This document shows, one piece after another, positions 1-9,156 of a stretch of 64,000 nucleotides of DNA. A program made the translations under genes and the position numbers. The DNA comes from an uncultured Coriobacteriaceae bacterium (lineage in GTDB: Bacteria; Actinomycetota; Coriobacteriia; Coriobacteriales; Eggerthellaceae): positions 1-64,000 of the forward strand of contig CALDCB010000009.1 in assembly GCA_937937585.1 (NCBI GenBank), written 5' to 3'. The notes under the pieces were generated by a model that saw only the letters and a program-made list of their open reading frames with translations, did no database searches and had not been told where the DNA came from. Each line of letters begins with the position of its first letter. Position 1 is the stretch's first letter.

Positions 1-1808
1 CGTCGTAGGGCTTCTCGCCGGACGCGGACGTCAGGGTCAGGACGCGCTTGGCGATGACCAGCTCGCCGGGTTGCGCGGTCACGTCGAACTGGGCGGTGAC
101 GTCGTTGCCCTCGGGGTCCTTCACGACCGCGGTGCCCTCGACGGCGCTCCCGTAGGTGCCGGCGTCGGTCCCCTTGGCGGTCGCGGTCAGGCCGGAGACG
201 GTGTACTTGACGCCGTCGAACTCAAAGGTGTCGGACTCGAAGCCGGACGCCGACTGCTCCCGGCCGTTGTAGGTGGCGGTGCCGGACTTGGCCTGCATCT
301 CGATCTGACGCTTAGACAGCCTGTTGTAATAGAGGGTCACCTCTTTTGTGCTGTTCTTATCGACCTTCACCGAAAGAGGATTCGCGTGATCGTAGGTATA
401 GCCCTCGATCGAGATAATGTACTTCGAGAAGTCAAATTCTTTTCCCGTAACTTTGGCTGTAACTGCTTCGTCCTCGGCGATCTTTATATTAGGATTGAGT
501 GCGTCGACGTAATGGAACTTAATAGAACCAAAGCCGACCTTATCAAGATCGACGTAGCCATCAAGATGCCACGTAGACTTGTTCGAAGTGTCGTAATCGA
601 CAGCACCCGAAGCCGTCTTCAATCCAGTTGGCTGGCCTTCCACCGACCATTCAATATCTTCCAGATTGATGTTATTGACGCCATACAGATCGACATTGCT
701 AGGATCTTTAAGAGCGGAAATGGCCTTGTTGTAGTTGTCGCTAGACGTGTCGTATTTCTCCGAACCAGTAGCAGGATTGGATATGCCTTCAACCCAAACA
801 CGTCCGACGGCGAACCAGCCATTGTCATTGACCGTCAGCTTTAGGCCATCGGTGTTGCCCACGACCTTTGTGTATAGATAAACGTAATAACCGCCATTAG
901 ATTCATCGCGCTTAACTTCAATCTGCTTGGTTGCGCTCTCGCTACCTGCGAACGCAGTGATGTTCGCCTTGCCAACGCTGATTCCTTCGACCACGCCATC
1001 AGAATCGATGGTCGCAACCTTGGTGTTGTCGGAGGCCCACTGAACGGGATCCGTGTTCTTGAAATTAACGGTAAGCCTGGTTTTGCCGCCCACCACAAGG
1101 TCGCCATCAATAGAGATTTTAGGCCGGTCAACCACGTGAACGATGAAAGTCTCAATTTGGGTTTCAACGACCTTGTAAGTAACAGTAGCGTATCCAACAG
1201 AAACGCCCGTAACCGTCGCTTCGTTGCCATTGCCCATAACCGTCACGGCAGGATCGTCCGAGGTCCAGCTCCCGTTTCCCGAGATCTTGCTGGAAATCGT
1301 GATCGTTTCCCCAACCCCAACCGTGTACTCAACGGCGGTCGCGGCTTCGCTCGAGGCGACGTTCGCCTGATCGTCGGATTCACCATCCTTTGTTTCAAAT
1401 GCGGGGGGGGGCGTCCTTCGACGCAGCCTCGGACGACGCGCTTTCCTTGCCGCTTGGCTGGTCATCGCTAGACGCAGGCGCAGGCGCCTCGCTCTTCAAA
1501 GCAGCGCCGGGTGCGTTTTCGCTCGATGCGGGAACGACGGCGCCATTAACTACGGCCCCGTCTTCGGTCGCAACGTCATTATCGAGCGCAGCAACCTGCT
1601 GCACAGGCTCCGCACTTGCCGGCGCTTGATCCTGCGTGTAAACCGCACTTGTTGTTTCTTGGGCTTCAACGGCCTTAGACTGCTGATCCGTAGTGGAATC
1701 TGCAAAAGAAACCGCTGGCGTACCCAGTCCCAGTAAGGCAACCGACAGCGTAACCGCTAAAGCTTTGCGCTTTAGGGACCATTCATGACGCGCACGACGT
1801 GATGCCAT
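1..1808 (-). CDS. Secreted Ig-repeat surface protein, N-terminal part; frame broken at a C9 tract; runs off window start
   Basis: The start is the ATG at 1808, behind a GAGAGGGTGG ribosome site. A signal peptide follows: basic start (RRARHEWSLKRK), hydrophobic core (ALAVTLSVALLGLG), and a cleavage-like VSFA. Next is an Ala/Ser/Glu/Pro-rich stalk. The first frame stops at 1395, just after nine C at 1403-1411. Removing one C (or adding two) joins it to an open frame running uninterrupted from 1402 to the window edge. That second frame encodes bacterial Ig-like (BIG_2 type) units, with phrases such as VEYTVGVGET and WASDNTKVATIDSDG. It ends in an MBG-like repeat (YNGREQSASGFE, TDAGTYGSAVEG, LVIAKRVLTL). 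An adhesin role is inferred from this architecture. The C-terminal anchor lies outside the window. The break may be phase variation, a real mutation or an assembly error. Confidence 0.75.
1403..1411. repeat. Homopolymer tract (nine C on the coding strand) in the surface-protein gene
   Basis: Nine G on the plus strand, i.e. C9 in the minus-strand gene, exactly where the frame changes. C8 or C11 would restore the long reading frame; C9 gives a truncated secreted protein ending DAPPRI. Tracts of this kind are classic slipped-strand mispairing sites. Confidence 0.8.
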
Positions 1809-2198
1809 GACTTCCACCCTCTCTCTTACGATGATCTGCCTTTTTATCCACATGAAAGACAACGGTGGCGACGGCTTCTCACTAAAATATGTAAGCGCTC
1901 CCCCATGAAGCGGCACAAACCACGCTTCGCCTTTTGGCGCAGATCAATACTTGATTATAACAAAAAAATAACGATTTGATGCCGTTTCTCAGAGACGGGT
2001 TGCATATCTTTTTTATTTCGCTCTCCTCTCAACAACATGCATTAGAACAAGGGAGGTCGGCTTCGAAAAGCAAGAAAAGCTCCGACGTTTTCCTACGTCG
2101 GAGCTTTTCTCTTCATAGGCAGAGAATCGCTATGCCTATTTATGTTTTGAATCTGTCAAAGAGCTGTCAGCCCCGGCACTGCATCAACCGAGCTCGCG
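1809..2198. other. Intergenic region between clpB and the surface-protein gene
   Basis: It holds the clpB terminator hairpin (2073-2110) and, nearer 1809, the leader and presumed promoter of the surface-protein gene. No convincing gene is present; the plus-strand frames here are shadows. Confidence 0.5.
2073..2110 (-). terminator. Intrinsic terminator after clpB
   Basis: A perfect 15-bp inverted repeat (AGAAAAGCTCCGACG and its complement) around a short TTTTCCTA loop. It has A/T flanks and lies about 90 bp beyond the clpB stop. It is symmetrical enough to act in both directions. Confidence 0.85.
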
Positions 2199-4832
2199 CT
2201 ATTCCGCGGGAACAGCCGTGCCCAAATCAAGCGGTTTCTCGATCTTGCACAGGTACTTGCCGTCAGCATCCACGTCGATCAGCACATGATCGCGCTCAAG
2301 CAAGTTGCCGCGCACGATCTGATCGGCAATGCGGTCGACAACCTCGCGCTGCACCAAACGACGCAGCGGACGGGCGCCGAAGACCGGGTCGTAGCCGTCG
2401 ATTGCCAGCGTCTCCAGCGCAGCAGACGTGACGTCCAGCGTGACGTGGCGCTCGGCCAAACGCTTGCGCACGTCCTTCAACTGCAGCTCGACGATGGGCT
2501 CGATGTTCGAGAGCGTCAATGCGTCGAACGTCACGATGTCGTCGATACGGTTCAGGAACTCGGGACGGAACGTCGAACGCAGCGCCTCGTCGATAGCCTT
2601 GTCTCGATGCTCGGCATCGCCGTTCTCGGCAAACTCGCGAATGAATTGGCTGCCCACGTTGCTAGTCATGATGATGATGGCGTTCTTGAAGTTCACCACG
2701 CGGCCCTGACCGTCGGTCAAACGGCCATCATCAAGCACCTGAAGCAGGATGTTGAAGACATCGGGGTGAGCCTTCTCGATCTCATCCAGCAAGATGACGC
2801 AGTACGGACGACGACGAACCGCCTCGGTAAGCTGACCGCCCTCGTCATAGCCAACATATCCCGGAGGGGCACCGATCAAACGCTGCACGCTGAACTTCTC
2901 CATGTACTCGGACATGTCGATGCGGATCATGGCTTTCTCGGTGTCGAACAGGTACTCGGCCAGCGCCTTCGCAAGCTCTGTCTTGCCGACGCCCGTGGGG
3001 CCCAGGAACAGGAAGCTGCCAATGGGGCGATCGGGGTCAGACAAACCGGCGCGGTTACGACGAATGGCGCCCGCCACGACGCTGACGGCCTTGTCCTGAC
3101 CGACGACGCGCTTATGCAGCTGCTCTTCCAAGTCGGCAAGCTTCTCCATCTCGCCGCGCATCATCTTCTGAACCGGAATACCCGTCCACGAAGAAACAAC
3201 CTCGGCGATTTCTTCTTCGCCGACCTCCTCCTTCAGAATGGCGCCGTCCTGCTGTTTGGCGTTCAAAGCAGCCTCAGCCTGCTCCAGGCGGGCCTTCAGC
3301 TGGGGGATCTTGGAGTAACGCAGCTCGGACGCATGCGACAGGTCGCCTTCGCGGGTGGCGCGCTCTTCCTCCATCTGCATGGATTCAAGTTCGGCCTTCA
3401 ACCCCTGCACGCTTTCGATGACGTCTTTCTCGTTCTGCCATTCGGCCTTGCGGGCGTCCAGACTTTCTTGAGCGCTTGCGATCTCGCGGCGCAATGCCTC
3501 CAGACGCTCCTTGCTGGCAGCGTCGGTTTCCTTCATCAACGCCTGCTCCTCGATCTGCATCTGAGTGAGCTTACGGCTTGCCAGGTCAACCTCTTCGGGC
3601 ATGCTGTCGATGTCGATGCGCAGACGGCTTGCCGCCTCGTCCATCAGATCGATGGCCTTATCGGGCAGGAAACGGTCGGCGATGTAGCGGTTCGAAAGCT
3701 CGGCCGCAGCGACGATGGCGCCGTCGGTAATGCGCACGCCGTGATGGATCTCGTACTTCTCCTTCAGGCCACGCAAAATGGCGATAGTGTCCTCAACCGT
3801 AGGCTCGCCCACGATAACCGGCTGGAAACGACGTTCAAGGGCGGCGTCCTTCTCGATGTACTTGTGGTACTCGTCAAGCGTGGTGGCACCGATGGCATGA
3901 AGTTCGCCACGAGCCAGCGCAGGCTTGAGCATGTTGCCGGCGTCGATGGAGCTGTCGCCGCCCGAGCCTGCGCCAACGATGGTGTGCAGCTCGTCGATGA
4001 ACAGGATGATCTTGCCGTTCGATTCCTTGACCTCGCGCAGAACCGCCTTCAAACGGTCCTCGAACTCGCCACGGTACTTGGCGCCCGCCAGCATGGATGC
4101 GATGTCCAAGCTGATGATGTCGCGATCGCGCAGACTGGTTGGAACATCGCCCGCAACGATACGCTGAGCCAAGCCCTCGACGATGGCGGTTTTGCCAACG
4201 CCCGGCTCGCCGATAAGGACGGGGTTGTTCTTGGTACGGCGCGACAACACCTGAATGGTGCGGCGGATTTCCTCGGAACGACCGATGACCGGGTCGACCT
4301 TGCCCTCGCGCGCCTTCTGCGTAAGGTTCTGGCCGTACTTGTTCAAGGCGTCAAGTTCGATCTGACCGGACTGATCGGTTACGCGGGTAGAGCCGCGCAG
4401 CTGCTCGTAAGCTTCCTCGACCGACTTGCGCGTGATGCCCTCCATGTTCAGCACGCGACCGGCGTCACCCTTATCCTCGGCCAGGGCGATCAGCAGATGC
4501 TCGGTGGTGGCATAGGAATCGCCCATTTTCTCTGCGGTTTTCACGGCGTTGTCCAGAACCTTCATGAAGTCATTGGTGGGCATAGCCATGGGAAGAGACG
4601 AGTTGGTGACCTTCGGCTTCTTCTCGATTTCTTTCTCGACGTTCATCTTCACGGCGGCGGGGTTGGCGCCGATGCGCTCAAGGATGACGTCGATGTTGCT
4701 GTTCTCTGCGTCAAACAGGGCCTTCAGCAGGTGAAGCGGCTCGACGGTGCTGGACTGCGCATCGCCTGCGACGCCCATTGCTGCCTGGAACGCCTCTTGT
4801 GCATTGACTGACAATTTATCCAAACGCGGCAT
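2199..4832 (-). CDS. clpB: Chaperone ClpB, protein disaggregase
   Basis: Full-length 877-residue ClpB, an AAA+ hexamer that works with DnaK to pull proteins out of aggregates in the cytoplasm. The N-terminal repeat domain (residues 1 to about 150) is followed by NBD1 with Walker A GEPGVGKT at 208-215 and Walker B LFIDELHT. A charged middle-domain coiled coil comes next (about 400-530). NBD2 has Walker A GPTGVGKTELAKA, the pore-loop sequence GYVGYDEGGQ and a C-terminal ClpB_D2-small domain. The start ATG has a GGAG ribosome site. It is last in the dnaK-grpE-dnaJ-hspR-clpB cluster, 62 bp after hspR, and is probably under HspR control. No separate strong promoter is visible in that gap. Confidence 0.97.
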   Translation of the reverse strand: MPRLDKLSVNAQEAFQAAMGVAGDAQSSTVEPLHLLKALFDAENSNIDVILERIGANPAAVKMNVEKEIEKKPKVTNSSLPMAMPTNDFMKVLDNAVKTAEKMGDSYATTEHLLIALAEDKGDAGRVLNMEGITRKSVEEAYEQLRGSTRVTDQSGQIELDALNKYGQNLTQKAREGKVDPVIGRSEEIRRTIQVLSRRTKNNPVLIGEPGVGKTAIVEGLAQRIVAGDVPTSLRDRDIISLDIASMLAGAKYRGEFEDRLKAVLREVKESNGKIILFIDELHTIVGAGSGGDSSIDAGNMLKPALARGELHAIGATTLDEYHKYIEKDAALERRFQPVIVGEPTVEDTIAILRGLKEKYEIHHGVRITDGAIVAAAELSNRYIADRFLPDKAIDLMDEAASRLRIDIDSMPEEVDLASRKLTQMQIEEQALMKETDAASKERLEALRREIASAQESLDARKAEWQNEKDVIESVQGLKAELESMQMEEERATREGDLSHASELRYSKIPQLKARLEQAEAALNAKQQDGAILKEEVGEEEIAEVVSSWTGIPVQKMMRGEMEKLADLEEQLHKRVVGQDKAVSVVAGAIRRNRAGLSDPDRPIGSFLFLGPTGVGKTELAKALAEYLFDTEKAMIRIDMSEYMEKFSVQRLIGAPPGYVGYDEGGQLTEAVRRRPYCVILLDEIEKAHPDVFNILLQVLDDGRLTDGQGRVVNFKNAIIIMTSNVGSQFIREFAENGDAEHRDKAIDEALRSTFRPEFLNRIDDIVTFDALTLSNIEPIVELQLKDVRKRLAERHVTLDVTSAALETLAIDGYDPVFGARPLRRLVQREVVDRIADQIVRGNLLERDHVLIDVDADGKYLCKIEKPLDLGTAVPAE

Positions 4833-4894
4833 AGGAGAAACTCCTTTCCTTTTGTCTGTTTCCGGTTGATCCTTGTTGGACCCCGGTTAGTTTC

Positions 4895-5293
4895 TTAATT
4901 GATTCGCCTAATGGCCAGCGCGGTAGGTGAAACCTGCACCAGTGAAGTGACGCTCTCGCGCGTCTCAAGCTCGTGCACGCGATCAGCCAAACGACGAACA
5001 CGGCGATGAAGGTCGTCGATTTCCTGGTCGCGCTCGTCAAGTCGCCCCTTCAGGTCGAGGATGCGAATGACGCCGGCAAGGTTGATCCCCTCGTCGGTAA
5101 GCTCGTTGATCAAGGCCAGACGCTCGATATCGGCCTGCGAGTACATGCGCGTGTTGCCACTGGTTCGCTGGGGTGTGACCAGGCCCTTCTGCTCGTACGA
5201 ACGAAGAGTCTGCGGATGCATGCCCGCAAGCTGCGCCGCCACGCCGATCATGTAAACCGGACGATCGCGGTCGTTGTCGCTTCCTAGTGCCAT
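4895..5293 (-). CDS. hspR: Heat-shock repressor HspR (MerR family)
   Basis: 132 residues. The MerR-type winged helix lies near the N terminus (YMIGVAAQLAGMHPQTLRSYEQKGLV, residues about 14-39, and RTSGNTRMYSQADIERL). A C-terminal coiled coil rich in Asp/Glu/Arg follows (RDQEIDDLHRRVRRLADRV). In actinobacteria HspR represses the dnaK operon and clpB, with DnaK as co-repressor; that mechanism is family knowledge. The ATG at 5293 lies inside the end of dnaJ (10-bp overlap), so the two are translationally coupled. Confidence 0.95.
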   Translation of the reverse strand: MALGSDNDRDRPVYMIGVAAQLAGMHPQTLRSYEQKGLVTPQRTSGNTRMYSQADIERLALINELTDEGINLAGVIRILDLKGRLDERDQEIDDLHRRVRRLADRVHELETRESVTSLVQVSPTALAIRRIN

Positions 5294-6237
5294 GCCCTCA
5301 CATCCTCCGTCGTTGCCTCGCTGAAGCGCTCAAGCGCCTCGCGCTGTTCGTCATTCAAAACCGTCGGCACCTTCACCTGCAGCTTGATAAGCAGGTCGCC
5401 CTTTCCGCTGCCGTTCACGCGGGTCGCACCCTTGCCCTTTATGGTAAGCTCGGTGCCGCTTTGGGTTCCGGCGGGAACCTTCACGCGAACCTTCGTTCCG
5501 TCGGGAGCAGGAACGACCACGCTCGCACCAAGCGACGCCTCGGCGATGGTGATGGGAACGTCGATCTTCACGTTCGCACCGTCACGGGTGAAGTACGGGT
5601 GCGGGGCGATCTTCGTGGTGATCAGCAGGTCACCGGCAGGGCCGCCGTTCGCGCCGGCCATGCCCTTGCCCTTCAGGCGCAAGCGACCGCCATCAACGGC
5701 ACCAGCGGGGATCTTCACGTCAAGAGTTTGCTTCTCGGCCTGACCCGGGATGCGCAAGGTCACGCGTTTCTGCGCGCCGTTAAGCGCCTCCTCGAACGAA
5801 ACCTCCAAGGTGACGGTCATGTCCTTGCCCTTTTGCGGACGAGGAGCACGCTGGCCACCGTAACCGCCAAAGCCCGAACCGCCGACAGACGAGAAATCCC
5901 AATCGCTGCCAAATGCGCCGTTTCCCGAACGCATGTTGTTCAGGATCTCGGACCAGTCCATGCCGCCGAAGATATCGCCCATGTCCACCGCGCCGCCCGA
6001 CCAGCCACGCGGGATCTGGTTCTCGTTGGCAGTGCCGTACTGGTCGTAGAGCTTGCGCTTCTTGTCGTCGGACAAAACCTCGTACGCCTCGTTGATCTCC
6101 TTGAACTTCTCCTCGTCGCCGCCTGCATCAGGATGATTCGTGCGGGCGAGCTTGCGGAAAGCCTTCTTGATCTCGTCGGCGCTGGCGTCCCTTGAGACAC
6201 CCAAGATCTTGTAATAATCAGGGGTTGCGTTTGCCAT
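5284..6237 (-). CDS. dnaJ: DnaJ/CbpA-type co-chaperone (no zinc finger)
   Basis: 317 residues. The N-terminal J domain (YYKILGVSRDASADEIKKAF, HPD at about residues 36-38) stimulates DnaK ATPase. A Gly/Phe/Trp-rich linker follows (about 75-130), then two C-terminal substrate-binding beta domains (VTLEVSFEEALNGAQKRVTL, KVRVKVPAGTQSGTEL). The four CxxCxGxG repeats of class I DnaJ are absent, so this is a class II (CbpA-like) protein, as is usual for the DnaJ beside HspR. Its gene overlaps hspR by 10 bp and is separated from grpE by about 100 bp holding a hairpin. Confidence 0.94.
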   Translation of the reverse strand: MANATPDYYKILGVSRDASADEIKKAFRKLARTNHPDAGGDEEKFKEINEAYEVLSDDKKRKLYDQYGTANENQIPRGWSGGAVDMGDIFGGMDWSEILNNMRSGNGAFGSDWDFSSVGGSGFGGYGGQRAPRPQKGKDMTVTLEVSFEEALNGAQKRVTLRIPGQAEKQTLDVKIPAGAVDGGRLRLKGKGMAGANGGPAGDLLITTKIAPHPYFTRDGANVKIDVPITIAEASLGASVVVPAPDGTKVRVKVPAGTQSGTELTIKGKGATRVNGSGKGDLLIKLQVKVPTVLNDEQREALERFSEATTEDVRAWH

Positions 6238-6297
6238 TTAACCCACCCCTTCTTTCCTTTCCTTAGTCAGGCGGTCCGAATGCCGCCCTTCAAATGC

Positions 6298-6332
6298 AAA
6301 GGCGGATCACCGTGCTTTGGAAATCCGCCTTT
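6298..6332 (-). terminator. Intra-operon hairpin between grpE and dnaJ
   Basis: A 10-bp perfect inverted repeat (AAAGGCGGAT and ATCCGCCTTT) just after the grpE stop. The U tract on the minus strand is short (three T within the stem), so it may be a partial terminator or an mRNA-stabilising hairpin that lowers dnaJ-hspR-clpB relative to dnaK-grpE. Confidence 0.5.
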
Positions 6333-6336
6333 CTGA

Positions 6337-7086
6337 TTACTCTTGTTCTTCCGTCTCTTCCGGAGCCGGCCTTTTCGGCCCGCCCGTGGTGACGGTTACC
6401 ATTGCGGCCCTGAGGACCTTGTTTCCCATGCGATAGCCCTTCTGGTAAACCTGAGCGACCGTCTCGTCGAACGTAGACGGATCGTCAACGGTTGCCACAG
6501 CCTGGGCTTCCAAGGCGTTGTACGCCTCACCGACCGGGTTGATGACCTCAAGACCGTCCTTGACCAGCGTGTCGAACAGCTTGGTCTGAACAGCCTTCAC
6601 GCCATCAATCAAACCGCCTTCGCCATTGGCTTCGGCGTAATCGACCGTGCGCTCGAAGTCGTCCAAAATCGGGATCAGGTTGGAAACCAGCTTCTCGGTT
6701 GCACGAGCGCGGTCTTCCTTCTGCTGTTCCTTCATGCGACGACGATACGTGTCCCACTCAGCATGCAGGCGAACGTACTTGTCCTGCCAATCGGCTGCCT
6801 CGGCCTGAACCCTCTTCAGCTCTTCAGCCGCGGCCTTCATCGCGGCGTCGGCCAGAACCTCGTTGGCCTGATCGACGACGTCGCTTTCGGCATCGGCGGT
6901 TTCAGCCTGCTGGGCATCGTCAATGATCTCGGCCTCAACCTCGGTTGCGGTTTCTGCCTGGGGGGTTTCCGCAGTGTCGGTCGACTTATCGTCGACCGAC
7001 ACGTTTCCATCTTCAATGGGAATGCTCATGTCCTCGTCCTTGCCGCCCATCGGGTTCTTCCCGGATGCGCTTTTCGGATCAGTCAT
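6337..7086 (-). CDS. grpE: Nucleotide exchange factor GrpE
   Basis: 249 residues. A long acidic low-complexity N terminus (about 1-85, Glu/Ala/Asp/Thr-rich) leads into the GrpE coiled coil (ELKRVQAEAADWQDKYVRLH, WDTYRRRMKEQ). The beta-wing signature at the C terminus is conserved (VAQVYQKGYRMGNKVLRAAMVTV). It releases ADP from DnaK. It lies 5 bp downstream of dnaK, so it is co-transcribed. The acidic extension is longer than in E. coli GrpE but common in actinobacteria. Confidence 0.95.
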   Translation of the reverse strand: MTDPKSASGKNPMGGKDEDMSIPIEDGNVSVDDKSTDTAETPQAETATEVEAEIIDDAQQAETADAESDVVDQANEVLADAAMKAAAEELKRVQAEAADWQDKYVRLHAEWDTYRRRMKEQQKEDRARATEKLVSNLIPILDDFERTVDYAEANGEGGLIDGVKAVQTKLFDTLVKDGLEVINPVGEAYNALEAQAVATVDDPSTFDETVAQVYQKGYRMGNKVLRAAMVTVTTGGPKRPAPEETEEQE

Positions 7087-7091
7087 GGGAA

Positions 7092-9008
7092 TTACTTCCC
7101 TTCCTTATCGTCCTCGACAACCTCGTAGTCGGCTTCGATCGGGCCGTCATCGTTGCCAGCGGCCTGCGGGCCTGCGGCGCCTGCAGCGGCTGCCTGATCG
7201 GCGCCCTGCTGTGCGTACACAACCTCAGCCAGCTTGTAACCTGCCTGCTGCAGCTTCTCCTGAGCAGCCTTCATGGCCTCGGTGTCGGTGCCCTTCAAAG
7301 CCTCCTCAGCTTCCTTGATAGCATCTTCAGCAGCCTGCTTTGCGTCGGCCGGGACCTTGTCGCCAAGCTCCTCGAGGGTCTGACGCGTGGCGTTGACCAG
7401 CGAGTCGGTATTGTTGCGGATCTCGACCTGCTCCTTGTGGGCTGCGTCCTCGGCGGCATGAGCCTCGGCGTCCTTAACCATACGATCAACTTCGTCGTCG
7501 GACAGGGCGGTGGAGCCGCTGATGGTGATCTGCTGCTGCTGGCCGGTGCCCAAATCCTTAGCGGAGACGTTCACGATGCCATTGGCGTCGATGTCGAACG
7601 TGACCTCGATCTGAGGAACGCCGCGACGGGCAGCCGGGATGCCGGTGAGCTGGAAGCGGCCCAGGGTCTTGTTGTCGGCGGCCATCGGACGCTCGCCCTG
7701 CAGGACATGGATCTCAACCGACGTCTGGTTGTCGGCGGCGGTGGAGTAAACCTCGGTCTTGCGGGTCGGGATGGTGGTGTTGCGGTCGATCATCTTGGTC
7801 ATCACGCCGCCCAGGGTCTCAACGCCCAGGGAAAGCGGTGTGACGTCCAGAAGAAGGATACCCTCGACGTCGCCGGCAAGAACGCCGCCCTGAACAGCTG
7901 CGCCCATGGCAACAACCTCGTCCGGGTTAACCGACATGTTGGGCTGCTTGCCCGTGATCTGCTTGACGAGTTCCTGAACAGCCGGCATACGGGTGGAGCC
8001 ACCAACGAGGATGACCTCGTCGATCTGGCCAGCGGAAAGACCCGCGTCATGCAGTGCCTGCTCGACAGGCTTGCGGCAACGATCAAGCAGGTCCTTGGTG
8101 ATGCGCTCGAACTCGGCACGGGTAAGCGTGTAGTCCAGGTGCTTCGGGCCCGTCTGGTCGGCGGTGATGAAGGGCAGGTTGATGTTAGCCTGGGTGGTGC
8201 TGGAGAGCTCCATCTTGGCCTTCTCGGCTGCTTCCTTCAGACGCTGCAGAGCCATCTTGTCCTTGCGCAGGTCGATGCCGCCGTTGTCGGAAGCGAACTT
8301 GTCAGCCAGCCAATTGATGACGCGCTGATCCCAGTCGTCGCCGCCCAAGTGGTTGTCGCCTGCGGTTGCTGCAACTTCGAAGACGCCGTCGCCAAGCTCG
8401 AGGATGGAAACGTCGAACGTGCCGCCGCCAAGGTCGAAGACCAGGATCTTCTCGTCCTTGTTGGTCTTGTCGAGGCCGTAAGCCAAAGCAGCTGCGGTAG
8501 GCTCGTTGATGATACGCAGAACATCAAGACCGGCGATCTTGCCAGCGTCCTTGGTTGCCTGACGCTGGGCGTCGTTGAAGTAAGCCGGGACGGTGATGAC
8601 TGCCTGGGTGATGGGGCTGCCAACCTGCTTTTCGGCGTCTGCCTTCAACTTCTGCAGAACCATTGCCGAGATTTCCTCGGGGGTGTAGTCCTTGCCGTCG
8701 ATGTCAACGACTGCGCGACCATCCTTGCCAGCCTTAACGGTGTAGGAAACGGTCTTCTGCTCGTCTGCGGTCTCGGCGAAGGAGCGGCCGATGAAACGCT
8801 TGACGGAAGAAACGGTGTTCTCGGGGTTGGTGACCGCCTGGTTCTTAGCAGCCTTGCCGACAACGCGCTCGCCGTCCTTGCGGAAGCCCTCGACGGAAGG
8901 GGTGGTACGGTCGCCCTCGGCGTTGACCAGGATTTCGGGCTCGGTGCCCTCCATCACTGCCATCGCAGAGTTCGTAGTACCAAGGTCGATACCAAGAATC
9001 TTAGCCAT
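7092..9008 (-). CDS. dnaK: Chaperone DnaK (Hsp70)
   Basis: 638 residues and complete. The ATPase domain opens with ILGIDLGTTNSAMAV and carries the phosphate-2 loop LVFDLGGGTFDVSIL and the EVILVGGSTRMPAV signature. The interdomain linker (LLLDVTPLSLGVET) and substrate-binding domain follow. The C terminus is Ala/Gly-rich and ends EVVEDDKEGK. It refolds and holds proteins with DnaJ and GrpE. It is the first gene of the heat-shock operon; a canonical promoter starts about 120 bp upstream of the ATG. Confidence 0.98.
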   Translation of the reverse strand: MAKILGIDLGTTNSAMAVMEGTEPEILVNAEGDRTTPSVEGFRKDGERVVGKAAKNQAVTNPENTVSSVKRFIGRSFAETADEQKTVSYTVKAGKDGRAVVDIDGKDYTPEEISAMVLQKLKADAEKQVGSPITQAVITVPAYFNDAQRQATKDAGKIAGLDVLRIINEPTAAALAYGLDKTNKDEKILVFDLGGGTFDVSILELGDGVFEVAATAGDNHLGGDDWDQRVINWLADKFASDNGGIDLRKDKMALQRLKEAAEKAKMELSSTTQANINLPFITADQTGPKHLDYTLTRAEFERITKDLLDRCRKPVEQALHDAGLSAGQIDEVILVGGSTRMPAVQELVKQITGKQPNMSVNPDEVVAMGAAVQGGVLAGDVEGILLLDVTPLSLGVETLGGVMTKMIDRNTTIPTRKTEVYSTAADNQTSVEIHVLQGERPMAADNKTLGRFQLTGIPAARRGVPQIEVTFDIDANGIVNVSAKDLGTGQQQQITISGSTALSDDEVDRMVKDAEAHAAEDAAHKEQVEIRNNTDSLVNATRQTLEELGDKVPADAKQAAEDAIKEAEEALKGTDTEAMKAAQEKLQQAGYKLAEVVYAQQGADQAAAAGAAGPQAAGNDDGPIEADYEVVEDDKEGK

Positions 9009-9126
9009 AATATGCCATTCCTCTCATCAGAGTTGTGTTACCTAAGTCGGTGCTGGGGATCGAGCGTTGCTTGGCTGCGTGATTAAACGCATCAACATGT
9101 CGCTCAAGATTCCTTCAGCGATTGTC

Positions 9127-9155
9127 AATATAAAATCTTAGTCTTTGAGTGTCAA
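9127..9155 (-). promoter_or_regulatory. Housekeeping-sigma promoter of the dnaK operon
   Basis: On the minus strand, a perfect -35 TTGACA (9155-9150) is separated by 17 bp from -10 TATATT (9132-9127). It lies about 120 bp upstream of dnaK. Such a near-consensus promoter fits a gene controlled mainly by a repressor (HspR). Confidence 0.85.
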
Positions 9156-9156
9156 G
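9143..9156. promoter_or_regulatory. Candidate HspR operator overlapping the -35 box
   Basis: CTTTGAGTGTCAAG is an imperfect compact inverted repeat containing CTTGA and TCAA half-sites. The textbook HAIR element is CTTGAGT-N7-ACTCAAG. I do not find that exact form here, so this assignment rests on position and half-site similarity. A further CTCAAG half-site lies at 9103-9108. Confidence 0.4.

Noticed and set aside
841..1230. 129-residue minus-strand frame inside the surface-protein gene
   Set aside because: The overlapping frame carries the Ig-like repeats continuously for more than 1.4 kb; this one is Leu/Arg/Ser-rich noise.
2286..4811. Long plus-strand frame of 841 residues opposite clpB
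   Set aside because: Antisense shadow of clpB caused by codon bias; no domain, and the opposite strand is a full ClpB.
6945..9086. 713-residue plus-strand frame opposite dnaK
   Set aside because: Antisense shadow; DnaK on the minus strand is intact with promoter and motifs.
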